From assembly GCA_964535405.1 (NCBI GenBank), contig CAZHUG010000003.1, positions 1 through 64,000 on the forward strand: 64,000 bases of DNA. The letters are read 5' to 3'. Both the position numbers and the translations under genes were made by a program. Shown piece by piece: positions 33,787 through 42,992 of the stretch. The notes beneath the pieces were generated by a model. The model was not told the origin of the DNA. It ran no database searches and saw nothing but the letters and a program-made list of their open reading frames with translations. Source of the stretch: Scatomorpha sp964535405 (GTDB taxonomy: Bacteria; Bacillota; Clostridia; Oscillospirales; Oscillospiraceae). Numbering within the stretch: position 1 is the stretch's first letter; each line of letters opens with the position of its first letter.

Positions 33787-35136
33787 ATGCTTTATGATTT
33801 TCTAAAAATAGACCGCGGGCTGGCAACACCGGTATACCGCCAGCTGCATGACGAGCTGCGCCGCGCCATTGAGGAGGAGCTGCTCTCTCCGGGTCAGAAG
33901 CTTTTGTCCATTCGCGCGGCGGCGGGGGAGCTCTCACTCAGCCGCATGACGGTCGAGACCGCGTATCAGCAGCTGTGCATGGAGGGCTATCTTGTGAGCA
34001 GGCCGCAGCGCGGCTACTTCGTCGCGGAGAAAAAGGAACACTTCCCGAAAAATTTTAGGCCCGCAGCGGGTCAGGCAAGGCCGCGCTTTGATTTTGGCAG
34101 CCGCAGGGTCGATGCCGACCATGCCGATCTCAAGCTCTGGCAGAAGTGCATGCGCAGTGTCCTTTCTGAGGAAACAATTTTGACCTCCTACGGCGATGCA
34201 CAGGGCGAGCCGGAGCTTCGGGCCGCTCTGGCGACCTACGCCTTTGAAGCGCGCGGAGTTCGTGCCGAGCCGGATCAAATTGTCATCGGCGCCGGCACGC
34301 AGCCCCTGCTGACACTGCTGTGCGGGCTTGTATCCGGGCAGGGCGCATTCACAGCGGGTTTGGACAGCCCCGGCTTTCCACAGGCCGAGCAGGTGCTCTC
34401 AGACTTTGGCATCGCTGTGTGTCACATGGACAAGGACGAGGAGAAAATCCCGAGCGACGTTGATATGTACATTTATCTGCCCTCCCGCACGGTCTCCGAG
34501 GGCTTCAGTGCCGAGATGGAGCGACGCAAGAGTCTCAGCCGCTGGCGCAAGGCACGACCGCTGCGCTATATTCTGGAGGATGACTACAACGGTGAACTCC
34601 GTTTCCAGTCGCGTCCTCTGCCTGCATTGCAGGGAATGGACGAGGGCGTAATTTTTCTCGGAAGCTTTTCAAAGCTTCTGCTTCCCTCCGTGCGCATTGC
34701 ATACATGGTGCTGCCGGAAGGTCTCAAGGGAAGCTACCTGAGCAAGGTCAAGCACTACAATCAGACTGCCGGAAAGGTGGAGCAGCTCGCGCTGGCGGAA
34801 TATATAAAACAGGGCCGGCTTGAGCGGCACCTGCGCAGACTTCGCAGGCTTTATCAGAAGAAAAGTCTGGCGATGGAGGCTGGATTTGCGAAGAATTTTT
34901 CCAACATAAAAGGTTTTGAGCTTTGGGAGACTGAACTGCGCTATCTGCTGACGCTCGACTGCGGTTTAGACGCAGACACACTGGTTAAAAAGGCAGAAGA
35001 GAGCGGCGTCTCGCTCAGTGCTCTGAGCACAGCAGACCGCGGTGCAGCGCGGCTAGTACTCAGCTTCGCCGGAATCGCCCTTGAGGATATTGAGCCCGGA
35101 CTGGAGCGGCTCGCCGGCTGTCTGGATATGTCTTAG
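33787..35136 (+). CDS. pdxR: PdxR/MocR-type regulator (GntR winged helix fused to aminotransferase-like domain)
   Basis: About 449 residues. The N-terminal GntR winged helix (about 8-75: YRQLHDELRRAIEEELLSPG, LSRMTVETAYQQLCMEGYL) is joined to a fold-type I aminotransferase domain that binds PLP. NxxY/DDYNGEL near 270 and SFSKLLLPSVRIAYMVLP with the PLP Lys near 300 are visible. Members activate or repress PLP synthesis genes in response to PLP. The divergent pdxS gene supports this role. The start is uncertain: in-frame ATG codons exist at 33754 and 33769, but only 33787 has a GGTGA-like site and matches family N termini. Confidence 0.85.
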   Translation: MLYDFLKIDRGLATPVYRQLHDELRRAIEEELLSPGQKLLSIRAAAGELSLSRMTVETAYQQLCMEGYLVSRPQRGYFVAEKKEHFPKNFRPAAGQARPRFDFGSRRVDADHADLKLWQKCMRSVLSEETILTSYGDAQGEPELRAALATYAFEARGVRAEPDQIVIGAGTQPLLTLLCGLVSGQGAFTAGLDSPGFPQAEQVLSDFGIAVCHMDKDEEKIPSDVDMYIYLPSRTVSEGFSAEMERRKSLSRWRKARPLRYILEDDYNGELRFQSRPLPALQGMDEGVIFLGSFSKLLLPSVRIAYMVLPEGLKGSYLSKVKHYNQTAGKVEQLALAEYIKQGRLERHLRRLRRLYQKKSLAMEAGFAKNFSNIKGFELWETELRYLLTLDCGLDADTLVKKAEESGVSLSALSTADRGAARLVLSFAGIALEDIEPGLERLAGCLDMS

Positions 35137-35192
35137 AGCACGCTTTTGCCCTCACTTTTCATCTCCATTTTCATTTTGTGAGCTTAAGAAAC

Positions 35193-35227
35193 AAAAAAGC
35201 CGAGCGGCTTTACACCGATCGGCTTTA
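35193..35227. terminator. Terminator between pdxR and the convergent membrane protein gene
   Basis: AAAGCCGA and TCGGCTTT form a stem across a GC-rich loop, with A bases before and T bases after. Confidence 0.65.
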
Positions 35228-35232
35228 AACGC

Positions 35233-35664
35233 CTATAACTTTTTCTTATAATAGAGCTTTAAGGAGAATTTCACAAGTGAGCTGAAAAGCAGTGTCGCAA
35301 GCAGCGAAAAAAAGACAATCTCATTGAAGAAACCTGTCACCACTGTCGCAATGATAAGGCTCACAATGACAACGTTCAGTCCCAGCCCGCCGATTTGTGA
35401 CTTGATATATATGCTGCGCTCGTCGTTTTCCTCGATATATAAGGCTTTCATGACGTCCTCGTTTTTTATCGCCCGCTCGCATTTGGCTAAATACATTGCT
35501 GCCAATATTTCAGCGGCTAGTGCAAGTCCGAGAGTGAATCCGATCTGAAATCCCTCATTATGGGGAACAAAATAGTTCAGCGCCACAATTAAAAGCAAAA
35601 TCAAGCTCATGAAGCTGCGTATGAGATTACTTCTCCTCTTTAGTTTTTTTCTAAAATCTTCCAT
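35233..35664 (-). CDS. Four-helix membrane protein paired with an XRE regulator
   Basis: 143 residues. A basic N terminus is followed by four hydrophobic segments (about 17-34, 38-58, 95-112, 116-133), with a charged loop (about 60-90) between the second and third. I do not recognise a family. It starts 1 base after the XRE gene stop, so the pair is translationally coupled. Similar regulator plus small membrane protein pairs are frequent in Firmicutes. Function unknown. Confidence 0.75.
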   Translation of the reverse strand: MEDFRKKLKRRSNLIRSFMSLILLLIVALNYFVPHNEGFQIGFTLGLALAAEILAAMYLAKCERAIKNEDVMKALYIEENDERSIYIKSQIGGLGLNVVIVSLIIATVVTGFFNEIVFFSLLATLLFSSLVKFSLKLYYKKKL

Positions 35665-35665
35665 A

Positions 35666-35872
35666 CTAAATCTCCTTTATATCCGAAAAATCAAATACTT
35701 CCTCAATAGTCATTCCGAAGTATCTGGCGATCTTATATGCCAGCACTAGGGACGCCGTGTACTTTTCAACCTCCAGGGAGGTTATTGTCTGCCGCGTGAC
35801 GCCGACCGCCAGCGCAAGCTCCTCCTGCGAAATTTTTTTTATCTTCCGTAACTCTGCAATTTTGCTTTTCAA
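35666..35872 (-). CDS. Small XRE-family helix-turn-helix regulator
   Basis: A 68-residue Cro/CI-type DNA-binding protein. The helix-turn-helix is ISQEELALAVGVTRQTITSL (about 15-34), followed by the usual MTIEEVFDF tail. The start is TTG at 35872 behind GGAGG at 7 bases; the frame extends upstream but has no site there. Three CTTTGCA repeats with 23-bp spacing cover its promoter, which suggests autoregulation. It is operonic with the membrane protein at 35233. Confidence 0.85.
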   Translation of the reverse strand: MKSKIAELRKIKKISQEELALAVGVTRQTITSLEVEKYTASLVLAYKIARYFGMTIEEVFDFSDIKEI

Positions 35873-35901
35873 TAAGCCACCTCCCAAATAAGCAAAGCTT
35901 A

Positions 35902-35954
35902 CTTTGCAATTGCAGTATAGCGCGCTTTGCATTATATGTCAAGTCTGCTTTGCA
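35902..35954. repeat. Three CTTTGCA direct repeats at exact 23-bp intervals
   Basis: CTTTGCA at 35902-35908, 35925-35931 and 35948-35954. They flank and overlap the -10 and -35 boxes of the XRE gene promoter. The phasing (about two helical turns) fits cooperative repressor binding on one DNA face. Confidence 0.75.
35914..35942 (-). promoter_or_regulatory. Promoter of the XRE/membrane protein operon
   Basis: On the minus strand: TTGACA (35942-35937), 17-base spacer, TATACT (35919-35914), a near-consensus sigma-A promoter. Confidence 0.8.
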
Positions 35955-35989
35955 ATAATTTATAATTGACAAAATATTCGCAATAATTT

Positions 35990-36018
35990 TTGTATTTTTA
36001 AATTCGATCTGTTATACT
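35990..36018 (+). promoter_or_regulatory. Promoter of the zinc-finger membrane protein gene
   Basis: TTGTAT (35990-35995), 17-base spacer, TATACT (36013-36018). Confidence 0.6.
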
Positions 36019-36060
36019 GAAGTGTAAGTTTCTTCAAGTCAATGACGAGGGAGGACAGAA

Positions 36061-37038
36061 ATGGAATACTCATGCGAAATCATCCGGGACATATTCCCGA
36101 TATATTTAGATGAAACCTGCAGTTATGCGAGCAAGCAGGCAATTGAGGAACATCTTTCTACATGCCCAAAGTGCCGAGGCGCACTCATGAAACTGCGAGA
36201 CAGCAACGGTATGCCCGAAGATACAAGGCGCTTCATTGATCTCAATTCTGACACCATCAGGAAGAGCTCGCTCACAGCCAGCGGGCTGATTGCGGCCTTG
36301 CTCACTGTCGCGCTTGTCGTGTGCTTTGTCTGCAATCTGGTGTTGGACGGCGACCTTGACTGGTTTTACATAGTTCTGACAGCGCTCATACTCTTCGCCT
36401 CCGTATCAATTGTGCCGCTGTCTGTCCCATACGGGAAAAAGATATTCTGGGCCATTATTTGCGGCAGCTTGAGCCTGTTGCTGATGCTCTTCACCATTTC
36501 CTCACTTTCGGGCGGGAATTGGTTTGCGGTCACCACGATAGCATTGGTGTTCGGCTTATCCGTGCTGTTTTTGCCCTATTTATTGTCTCGACTGCCGCTC
36601 AAGGGGCTTGTATCACGAAGCAAGGGGCTCATATCCATGCTTGTGGACAGCGTATTGCTGTATTGCCTAATACTTGTCGCCCAGGCTAATGGTGACCTTC
36701 GCTCTTCCTTGATGATCACAACGGTGAGCGCGGCATTCCCCTGGCTTATATTTCTGATAATCCGCTACATGAGAACTAGCGGCTTTGTAAAAGCCGGACT
36801 CTGCATTGCACTCACAGGGCTGTTTGCGGCAACCCTCAACGATGTTATAAATTTGATTGAGCACGGCGTGTTTCAGTTCAGCTTACTGAATGTGAACCTC
36901 TTTTCATGGTCAAGTGACACGCAGATAAATGCGAACTCATATTTTATAATAGCGGTTACGGGACTGTTTGTTGGATTGGTGTTTATCTGCATTGGTCTTG
37001 CAAGGTATAAAAAGACCGGAGAACAAATAAAAGGCTGA
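36061..37038 (+). CDS. Anti-sigma-factor-like zinc-finger membrane protein
   Basis: 325 residues. The N-terminal zf-HC2 zinc finger (His31-x3-Cys35-x2-Cys38) is the domain by which ZAS anti-sigma factors hold ECF sigma factors. It is followed from about 75 by some eight hydrophobic segments. No ECF sigma gene is adjacent, which is unusual. A clear promoter and GAGGGAGGA site precede the start. The stop codon lies inside the terminator hairpin. The role as a membrane sensor is inferred. Confidence 0.75.
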   Translation: MEYSCEIIRDIFPIYLDETCSYASKQAIEEHLSTCPKCRGALMKLRDSNGMPEDTRRFIDLNSDTIRKSSLTASGLIAALLTVALVVCFVCNLVLDGDLDWFYIVLTALILFASVSIVPLSVPYGKKIFWAIICGSLSLLLMLFTISSLSGGNWFAVTTIALVFGLSVLFLPYLLSRLPLKGLVSRSKGLISMLVDSVLLYCLILVAQANGDLRSSLMITTVSAAFPWLIFLIIRYMRTSGFVKAGLCIALTGLFAATLNDVINLIEHGVFQFSLLNVNLFSWSSDTQINANSYFIIAVTGLFVGLVFICIGLARYKKTGEQIKG

Positions 37039-37060
37039 CATATTGTCAGCCTTTTATTTG
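37024..37060. terminator. Bidirectional terminator
   Basis: CAAATAAAAGGCTGACA pairs with TGTCAGCCTTTTATTTG, followed by T6. It overlaps the 3' end of the zinc-finger protein gene and ends the convergent dehydrogenase operon. Confidence 0.85.
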
Positions 37061-37064
37061 TTTT

Positions 37065-38261
37065 TTAATCCAAGTCGAAATATGCCTCGTTTAGATACTC
37101 CTTCAGGGTCTCGTCATCGGGGTAATTTCCCAGCTTATTCATCCCCCAGACGCTGTCCTCCTTGACATAAGGGACAATCGACATCCAGTCCTCATGCGAT
37201 ATTGGACTCTGCCATTTGGAAGGCGGGACGATCCCGACGCCCTTCAGCCAGCCGATAAATGCAGCGACAATATCCTCGACAAGGGTCTGTGAGTCCCGGT
37301 CCACGCCGCAAATATCCACCAGCGCCAGCTTCGCCTGCTCACTGCACTCGGGCAGAATGTGCCTGAGTGTGATCGGCAGAGCCCATGCGCAGGCAATGCC
37401 GTGCGGAACGTCCTCAAAGAATCTGGATATTGTGTGCGCCACGGGATGGTTAAAGTTCCCGCTCGGTCCGCCCATGATATAGCCGGACATTATCGCGCCG
37501 TAACAAATCGCGCTCCGAGCCTCGATATCGTCCAGCTTTTCATGCACGATAACAGGCAACTTGTCCCAGATTGCCTTCACAGCGTCAAGGGATAGAACGT
37601 TCCGATATTGGAATTCACAGCCCGGCGCGCATATTTTGTTAAATGCGTGACAAATCGAGTCAACAGCAGACGCGGAAGTGACGGATGCGGGCACATTCAG
37701 CTGCAGCACAGGGTCAATAATCGCTATGTCCGGGGCGAGATCGCCCGCGGAAAGCGTCACCTTCTCGTGAGTCTCATCGTTGAGTATTACGGCCCCGGGC
37801 ATATATTCGCAGCCGCTGCCCGAAAGTGTCGGCAATGCAATCAGTTTATATCTGCTCGTGCGCGGCAAAAAACTGCCTCCTGCCATGAGATTGCACTGGG
37901 TAAACGCGTTTGGGTGTGCCTCGAACAACCTGCCGGCCTTAGCCAGATCCAAGGCGCTTCCCCCACCTGCTCCGATTATGAGGTCATATTTTCCGCTCCC
38001 AATCAGCTCTGCCACTCGCCTGACTATGGAAACGGAGGTATTGGGCATTGCATCGGGGAATATCTCATAGCTCACGCCGGCCGCCTCGAGGCTTTTAACG
38101 GCCTTGTCGATGACGCCCAGCTCCAATATCACCTTATCTGTTATTACCAGCGCACTCTTGCAGCCCATGCCGACAGCCGTCTCGCCCAGTTTCTCTGATA
38201 TGCCTACTCCGAACTTAATCGGTGTCGCCGGCATTATGCAGTACGATTTCGAGTAGAGCAT
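37065..38261 (-). CDS. Iron-containing alcohol dehydrogenase (1)
   Basis: 398 residues of the group III metal-dependent alcohol dehydrogenases. The NAD(P) site is GAGGGSALDLAKA (about 97-109). The metal ligands are in the central helices, including HPVAHTI and VPHGIACAWALP (about 260-290). These enzymes interconvert alcohols and aldehydes or ketones, usually in oxygen-free cells. It is the last gene of a minus-strand operon (42940 to 37065) with another such dehydrogenase, an MFS transporter and an Old-Yellow-Enzyme-type reductase. Confidence 0.88.
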   Translation of the reverse strand: MLYSKSYCIMPATPIKFGVGISEKLGETAVGMGCKSALVITDKVILELGVIDKAVKSLEAAGVSYEIFPDAMPNTSVSIVRRVAELIGSGKYDLIIGAGGGSALDLAKAGRLFEAHPNAFTQCNLMAGGSFLPRTSRYKLIALPTLSGSGCEYMPGAVILNDETHEKVTLSAGDLAPDIAIIDPVLQLNVPASVTSASAVDSICHAFNKICAPGCEFQYRNVLSLDAVKAIWDKLPVIVHEKLDDIEARSAICYGAIMSGYIMGGPSGNFNHPVAHTISRFFEDVPHGIACAWALPITLRHILPECSEQAKLALVDICGVDRDSQTLVEDIVAAFIGWLKGVGIVPPSKWQSPISHEDWMSIVPYVKEDSVWGMNKLGNYPDDETLKEYLNEAYFDLD

Positions 38262-38322
38262 GTTAACATTCCTTTCTACGCCATGGCCGAGGATATTAAT
38301 CCATCAGCGCCCACAGCTTCAT

Positions 38323-38365
38323 GTCTCCCACAATACCCGATTGAGGTATTGCGGGAGACTTTTTC
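38323..38365 (+). terminator. Hairpin between the OYE gene and dehydrogenase 1
   Basis: GTCTCCC-CAATACC pairs with GGTATTG-GGGAGAC and is followed on the plus strand by TTTTTC. Both neighbours are on the minus strand, where no T tract follows, so there it may act as an mRNA-processing stem rather than a terminator. Confidence 0.5.
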
Positions 38366-38384
38366 TTTGCCTGTTTGGTGCTTA

Positions 38385-40355
38385 TCAGATGCTTGCTGCC
38401 TTCCAATATCCGGAATGGGTGGCATTGAGGATGGGGCCGGGCTTTCCGCTGTCTCCGGCAAGCTTTATCACCGTCTCACCAAATGCGCCCCGCAGGCTGT
38501 TATAAACCTTATTGTCCCTATAAATACCCATTGCTAATATTACCATATCGGCAGGAACCTCTACCAGTTTATTTTCGCTGAGATTCTCGAACACGACCGT
38601 GTCGCCCTTGATCTCCACGAGCTTGTGGAGGACATTCATGGAGACCTGGCAGTGCTGGAGAGTGCCGAGGATATACCGCTTCGGGATATTCTGAATGTCG
38701 TCGCCCATTTCCGGAGCCATGTCATAGATACTGACCTGATTTTTGGCAAAGGCCAGCATCTCCGCAGTCTCAAGGCCGGTCATATGACCGCCGACGACGA
38801 CACAGCGCTTGCCCGATATCTGGACATCGCCGCGCACCACCTGCTTTGCGAGAATGACATTTTCACCATCTATTCCGGGGATGCTCTGCGGACGGATATC
38901 ACTGCCGCCTGCCGCGATGATTATCGCGTCGGGGCTGTACTGCGCGACGACTGCGTGGTCTGCGCCGTCCACGCCAAGCTTAACGTCCACAGCAGATTTT
39001 TCAAGCTGCACTTTATAATATTGGACAAGCGCCTTGATTTGATCCTTCTGCGGTGTCATGGATGCAAGTATTGCAGTGCCGCCGATCTCCTGCGACTTTT
39101 CAAGCAGGGTGACCTTGTGACCGTCCGCGGATGCCTTCAGTGCGGCTTCGCAGCCGGAGGGGCCCGCGCCGATTACGACGACGTTCTTCTTTTTGGCGGA
39201 GATGCAGGCCGGTTTGACATCCAGCTCGCGGTGGCTTGTCGGGTTAACCTGGCAACGCACCTGAAGATGCTTGTTGTAGTAATGCATGCACTCGCAGCAG
39301 CGCAGGCAGGGACGGATGTCCTCGCGCCGACCCTCGCGGGCCTTATTCACCCACATGGGGTCTGCTATGAGCTGGCGGCCGACAGAGACAAGATCAAGCT
39401 CATCGTCTGCTAGCGCCTGCTGGGCGTCCTCGGGCTTATGCACGATCTCATCCACGCCGTAGATGACACAGCCAAGTCCGGCACTCTTCCAAATCTTATG
39501 CCATTGCGAGCGAGCACCGTGAGCTTTGCCCTGCCAGGGTCCCATAGAGACCTCGCCAAGTGAGCTAACATCAATTGCGTCAACCGCTGCGACGGACTGG
39601 ATATACCTTGCCGCCTCTATTGCGTCGTCACGGGTCCAGGGCACAGGGAAATACGGGCTCTCGTCATCCATGCGGATGCTGATGGGGAAATTTGCAGGAA
39701 CGCGGCTTCTGATTTCCTTTATGATCTCGACGAGGATTCTGCAACGGTTTTCCAGGCTGCCGCCGTATTCATCCGTGCGCTGGTTGAAAAACGGCATCAG
39801 GAACTGGTCGATAAGATAACCGTGCGCTCCGTGGACGAGAACGCCGTCAATTCCGGCATTCCAGCAGCGGAAGGCGGCCTCGCCGAAGTCTTTGACGATC
39901 TCATGAATCTGCTCGACTGTGAGCGGCTCTGCGGGAAAGCTCTCCTGCATTGTAAATGGAGGCATGCTGCTCGATGAGCGGTACATTCCACCGTTTAGAT
40001 AGGTCAGAGCCATGTTGCCCGGGTGGTGGAGCTGGACAAAAATCTTGGTATCATACTGATGCACGGAATCGGCAAGCTGCTGCAGTGCCGCCATATGAGC
40101 CTGGTTGTAGCAGTGCATCTGTCCCTCATGGGCTATGCCGCGCCTCTCAGCGGGCGACACTGCGCAGTAGCTGGTCTGGATCAGGCCCACCCCGCCCTTT
40201 GCGCGCTCGGTATAGTATGCGATCTGGCGCGGGCTGCATTCTCCTGAGTCCACGCCCAGACTGTCGCCCATAGGGGACATGACGATTCGGTTGGATATAG
40301 TGCAGCCGTTTATATTGATCGGCTGGAAAATATGTGGATAGTGTTTGTTTGCCAT
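38385..40355 (-). CDS. OYE/dienoyl-CoA-reductase-type flavo-iron-sulfur oxidoreductase (1)
   Basis: 656 residues in two halves. An N-terminal FMN TIM barrel (about 1-340, PININGCTISNRIVMSPMGD, HGAHGYLIDQFL) is followed by an Fe-S cluster site (CLRCCECMHYY...RC near 345-363) and a C-terminal FAD/NAD(P) domain (VVIGAGPSGCEAAL near 392). This is the architecture of 2,4-dienoyl-CoA reductase, trimethylamine dehydrogenase and the bile-acid enzymes BaiCD/BaiH. It reduces activated C=C bonds. The substrate is unknown. It sits in an operon with two iron alcohol dehydrogenases and an MFS transporter. Confidence 0.88.
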   Translation of the reverse strand: MANKHYPHIFQPININGCTISNRIVMSPMGDSLGVDSGECSPRQIAYYTERAKGGVGLIQTSYCAVSPAERRGIAHEGQMHCYNQAHMAALQQLADSVHQYDTKIFVQLHHPGNMALTYLNGGMYRSSSSMPPFTMQESFPAEPLTVEQIHEIVKDFGEAAFRCWNAGIDGVLVHGAHGYLIDQFLMPFFNQRTDEYGGSLENRCRILVEIIKEIRSRVPANFPISIRMDDESPYFPVPWTRDDAIEAARYIQSVAAVDAIDVSSLGEVSMGPWQGKAHGARSQWHKIWKSAGLGCVIYGVDEIVHKPEDAQQALADDELDLVSVGRQLIADPMWVNKAREGRREDIRPCLRCCECMHYYNKHLQVRCQVNPTSHRELDVKPACISAKKKNVVVIGAGPSGCEAALKASADGHKVTLLEKSQEIGGTAILASMTPQKDQIKALVQYYKVQLEKSAVDVKLGVDGADHAVVAQYSPDAIIIAAGGSDIRPQSIPGIDGENVILAKQVVRGDVQISGKRCVVVGGHMTGLETAEMLAFAKNQVSIYDMAPEMGDDIQNIPKRYILGTLQHCQVSMNVLHKLVEIKGDTVVFENLSENKLVEVPADMVILAMGIYRDNKVYNSLRGAFGETVIKLAGDSGKPGPILNATHSGYWKAASI

Positions 40356-40399
40356 TTGTGTTTACTTCCTCTCATTTCGATTGTTGCCTTGAGCTTGGA

Positions 40400-41686
40400 T
40401 TACATTTCTTTCTCCTCGACCAGTGCCTGGAACTTTGTGCTCTTGCTGTTTCCGTAGGCCATAAGAACGAAAACTGCCAGTACGACTGCACTCAGAGCGG
40501 CAATCCATGCGCATGTTTTGTAGGAATTCGTGAAGCCATAGATGACCTCCCACAAGATGACACAGATGGAGTTGCTGATTCCGGCAGCCATGCCTACAAT
40601 GGGAAGGACGCTGCTGTATTCGAACATGCCGAACACTTCGCGTGTCGCAACAGGGTTCAGAACAGATATCGACGAAATTCCGCAGCCGTAGCAGATGATA
40701 AATATGTACGGCACTGCTGCCACTGATGCGCCGAGGAAAATCTGAAGTGCGAAGCCAAGAAACGCGACGGCACAGGCGACAACGAAGGACCACTTTCCTC
40801 CAATTTTATCTGCCAGCCAGCCGAGTAGCAGCTTCCAGACAATCATGGATCCGGAGAGCCAGGCGAGGAAGCCCGCAGCCTGGGCAAGCGAGAAGCCCTG
40901 TTCCATGAAGAAACCCACCGAGCTCTGTGTGAAGGCGAGCAGGAAGCCGAAGAGCATCAGACCGATCACGAAATACCACATCGCCGGAGTCTTAAGCGCG
41001 CTCTTGAGCGAAAGCCCTGTTATGGTCGCCTTCTGTCCGGCTCCGGCCTTCTGCCTTTCCATGTACTTCTCAAGTCCGTAGGGCTGAAGTCCACAGGACT
41101 TTGGTGAATCGCGGAACAGGAACAGCACACAGACCCAGATAATCGCCAAAATGATGATTCCGCTGATCCTGTAGCCGTTGCGCCAGCTGCCCTCAATGAT
41201 TTTGGCAAGCGGCGAGGAGAAGAACATGCCGACGATGCCGGTCATTGAACTCGCCAGGCCGATGAGCATGCCCTGCTTGTCGAGAAACCACATGTTTATT
41301 GCGATGTTCGCGATTGTCGTAACGCAGGAGGACAGGCCGATTCCGGTGAGTGCGCCGAGGACGTAGAAGTGCCACAGCTGGGTCGAGAAGCCCAGAGCAA
41401 GGTATGCAAGTCCGCCGACGGTTCCGAAAACGGCTATCATTTTTCTGCCGCCCCATTTGGGGTACAGTGTCTTGAGTATAAATGGTGCGGGCAATATTCC
41501 GGCGAACATCGCGACGGTGTAATATGCCTTGAGAGCCGGGAGCGCAAAGCCCAGGTCGGCTACTATATAGTTGTAGTACAGGGAAATTGCGGTCGATGTA
41601 AAGTAAATTATGACATAAAGCAGGCATGTGGATATAACGATCATTATGTGGCGGCCCATCCCGCGCTTTGCAGTGTTTTCTGGCAT
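40400..41686 (-). CDS. MFS transporter
   Basis: 428 residues with about 12 hydrophobic segments. It resembles the oxalate/formate-antiporter-like and BaiG-like groups of the major facilitator superfamily (GLSLKSALKTPAMWYFVIGL in the middle, DKIGGKW loop in the second half). It probably imports the substrate or exports the product of the neighbouring reductases. A strong stem-loop separates it from the dehydrogenase gene upstream. Confidence 0.85.
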   Translation of the reverse strand: MPENTAKRGMGRHIMIVISTCLLYVIIYFTSTAISLYYNYIVADLGFALPALKAYYTVAMFAGILPAPFILKTLYPKWGGRKMIAVFGTVGGLAYLALGFSTQLWHFYVLGALTGIGLSSCVTTIANIAINMWFLDKQGMLIGLASSMTGIVGMFFSSPLAKIIEGSWRNGYRISGIIILAIIWVCVLFLFRDSPKSCGLQPYGLEKYMERQKAGAGQKATITGLSLKSALKTPAMWYFVIGLMLFGFLLAFTQSSVGFFMEQGFSLAQAAGFLAWLSGSMIVWKLLLGWLADKIGGKWSFVVACAVAFLGFALQIFLGASVAAVPYIFIICYGCGISSISVLNPVATREVFGMFEYSSVLPIVGMAAGISNSICVILWEVIYGFTNSYKTCAWIAALSAVVLAVFVLMAYGNSKSTKFQALVEEKEM

Positions 41687-41707
41687 TATGATCCCCTTTC
41701 TTTATAG

Positions 41708-41734
41708 GTGGCGGCAAGGTTTCCCCGCCGCCAC
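41708..41734 (-). other. Intercistronic stem-loop in the dehydrogenase/MFS operon
   Basis: GTGGCGGC (41708-41715) and GCCGCCAC (41727-41734) pair perfectly. No T tract follows on the minus strand. It is probably an mRNA stability or processing element between the dehydrogenase and transporter genes. Confidence 0.55.
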
Positions 41735-41755
41735 TTCATCCCACAAACAGAACAG

Positions 41756-42940
41756 CTAATCGAAATCGTAGTACATTTCCTTGAGTATCTCTTCCATGCT
41801 CTCGGGGTAGTTGCCCCCCGCCATGTACCAGGTGCTGTCCTTCATAACCTCGGGTCCCATGTTGATCCAGGTCTCATAATCGCAGCTGGCTGAGGGGGCG
41901 GAAATTCCCACGCTCTTATACCAAGTAATAAATGCCTGGACAATCTCCTCAACAACGTTTTCGGATTTCGGGTCAAGCCCCAGATACTCCGCAAGCATAG
42001 AGCGGGTATTGTCGACCTTGGGCAGGTAGCGACGCAGTGTCGCGGGCTGTGACCATGCGCAGGCTATGCCATGTATGGTTCCAAAATAATGTGTGATTGT
42101 GTGAGCGAAGGCATGTCCCCAGCAGCCTATGCCACCGTAGAACATGGGCATCGCCGTTGCTATGGCGATGGCGCTTCTGTAAGTGATATTCTCGGGCTGG
42201 GCAAGCGATTTTGGCAGAACCTCCATAATAATCTTGATGAGGTCGAGGTTCACCATGCTCTGCATGTAGTAGTTTCCACCTGTTATGAGCAGCTTGTTAA
42301 AGCCATGCGCGATCGCGTCGCAGGCGTTTCCAATGGAGTTTTCACGGTCAACCGTCACAGCAAAATTGGGATCGATAAACGCGTAGTCAGGGCTTGTGTT
42401 GCCGCTGGATACGGAGTCTTTGGTGCCCTCGGGGCTCGTAACAACCGCACCTGCAGACAATTCGCAGCCTGTTCCGCTCATGGTGCAGACGGTTACAAGC
42501 ATCATCGAGGTGTTGCGGGGATAGTATTTGAAATTTGCTTTGATAGCGATGTCGTTTATCTTGTGCTCAGGATAGCCGCACAGATGCTTTACCGCCTTGC
42601 CGGTATCCTCAACACTGCCGCCGCCAACCGCGACGATGACGTCAAAGCCCTTGTCCTTCATATAATCAAAAGTTCTATGTACCACCTCTGCGGTGGGGTT
42701 AACAATGGTATCGTCGTAAATCTCATACTCGATTCCGGCAGCCCCCAGGCTCCTGGCTACAACATCCGCGTAGCCCAGAGAGCGGACAATAGGCCCCGTG
42801 AGAATGAATGCTTTTTTCTTCTGGTACATTGCAAGGCGCCCTCCTACGCCCTCCACGCAGCCGGGACCGAAGGAATACCCGCAGCTCGGATTAAAGTCAT
42901 AGTTTTTTGTAAAAATATCGTATTGCTCTTCCTTAATCAT
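41756..42940 (-). CDS. Iron-containing alcohol dehydrogenase (2)
   Basis: 394 residues, group III family. NAD(P) motif GGGSVEDTGKAVKHL near 105. Metal-ligand helices include CWGHAFAHTITHYFGTIHGIA near 270 (key residues H273, H277, H287). It is related to dehydrogenase 1 over its whole length, including the C-terminal YYDFD versus YFDLD end. It is the first gene of the minus-strand operon and divergent from a PucR-type regulator. Confidence 0.88.
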   Translation of the reverse strand: MIKEEQYDIFTKNYDFNPSCGYSFGPGCVEGVGGRLAMYQKKKAFILTGPIVRSLGYADVVARSLGAAGIEYEIYDDTIVNPTAEVVHRTFDYMKDKGFDVIVAVGGGSVEDTGKAVKHLCGYPEHKINDIAIKANFKYYPRNTSMMLVTVCTMSGTGCELSAGAVVTSPEGTKDSVSSGNTSPDYAFIDPNFAVTVDRENSIGNACDAIAHGFNKLLITGGNYYMQSMVNLDLIKIIMEVLPKSLAQPENITYRSAIAIATAMPMFYGGIGCWGHAFAHTITHYFGTIHGIACAWSQPATLRRYLPKVDNTRSMLAEYLGLDPKSENVVEEIVQAFITWYKSVGISAPSASCDYETWINMGPEVMKDSTWYMAGGNYPESMEEILKEMYYDFD

Positions 42941-42992
42941 ATCAATGCTCCTTTACATTTCTCTGCTTATTGGCTTTTCCACCTTATACAAG

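Noticed and set aside
38260..38537. Overlapping plus-strand frames around the 38.3-kb hairpin
   Set aside because: They overlap the 3' end of the well-supported OYE gene and lack ribosome binding sites or motifs.
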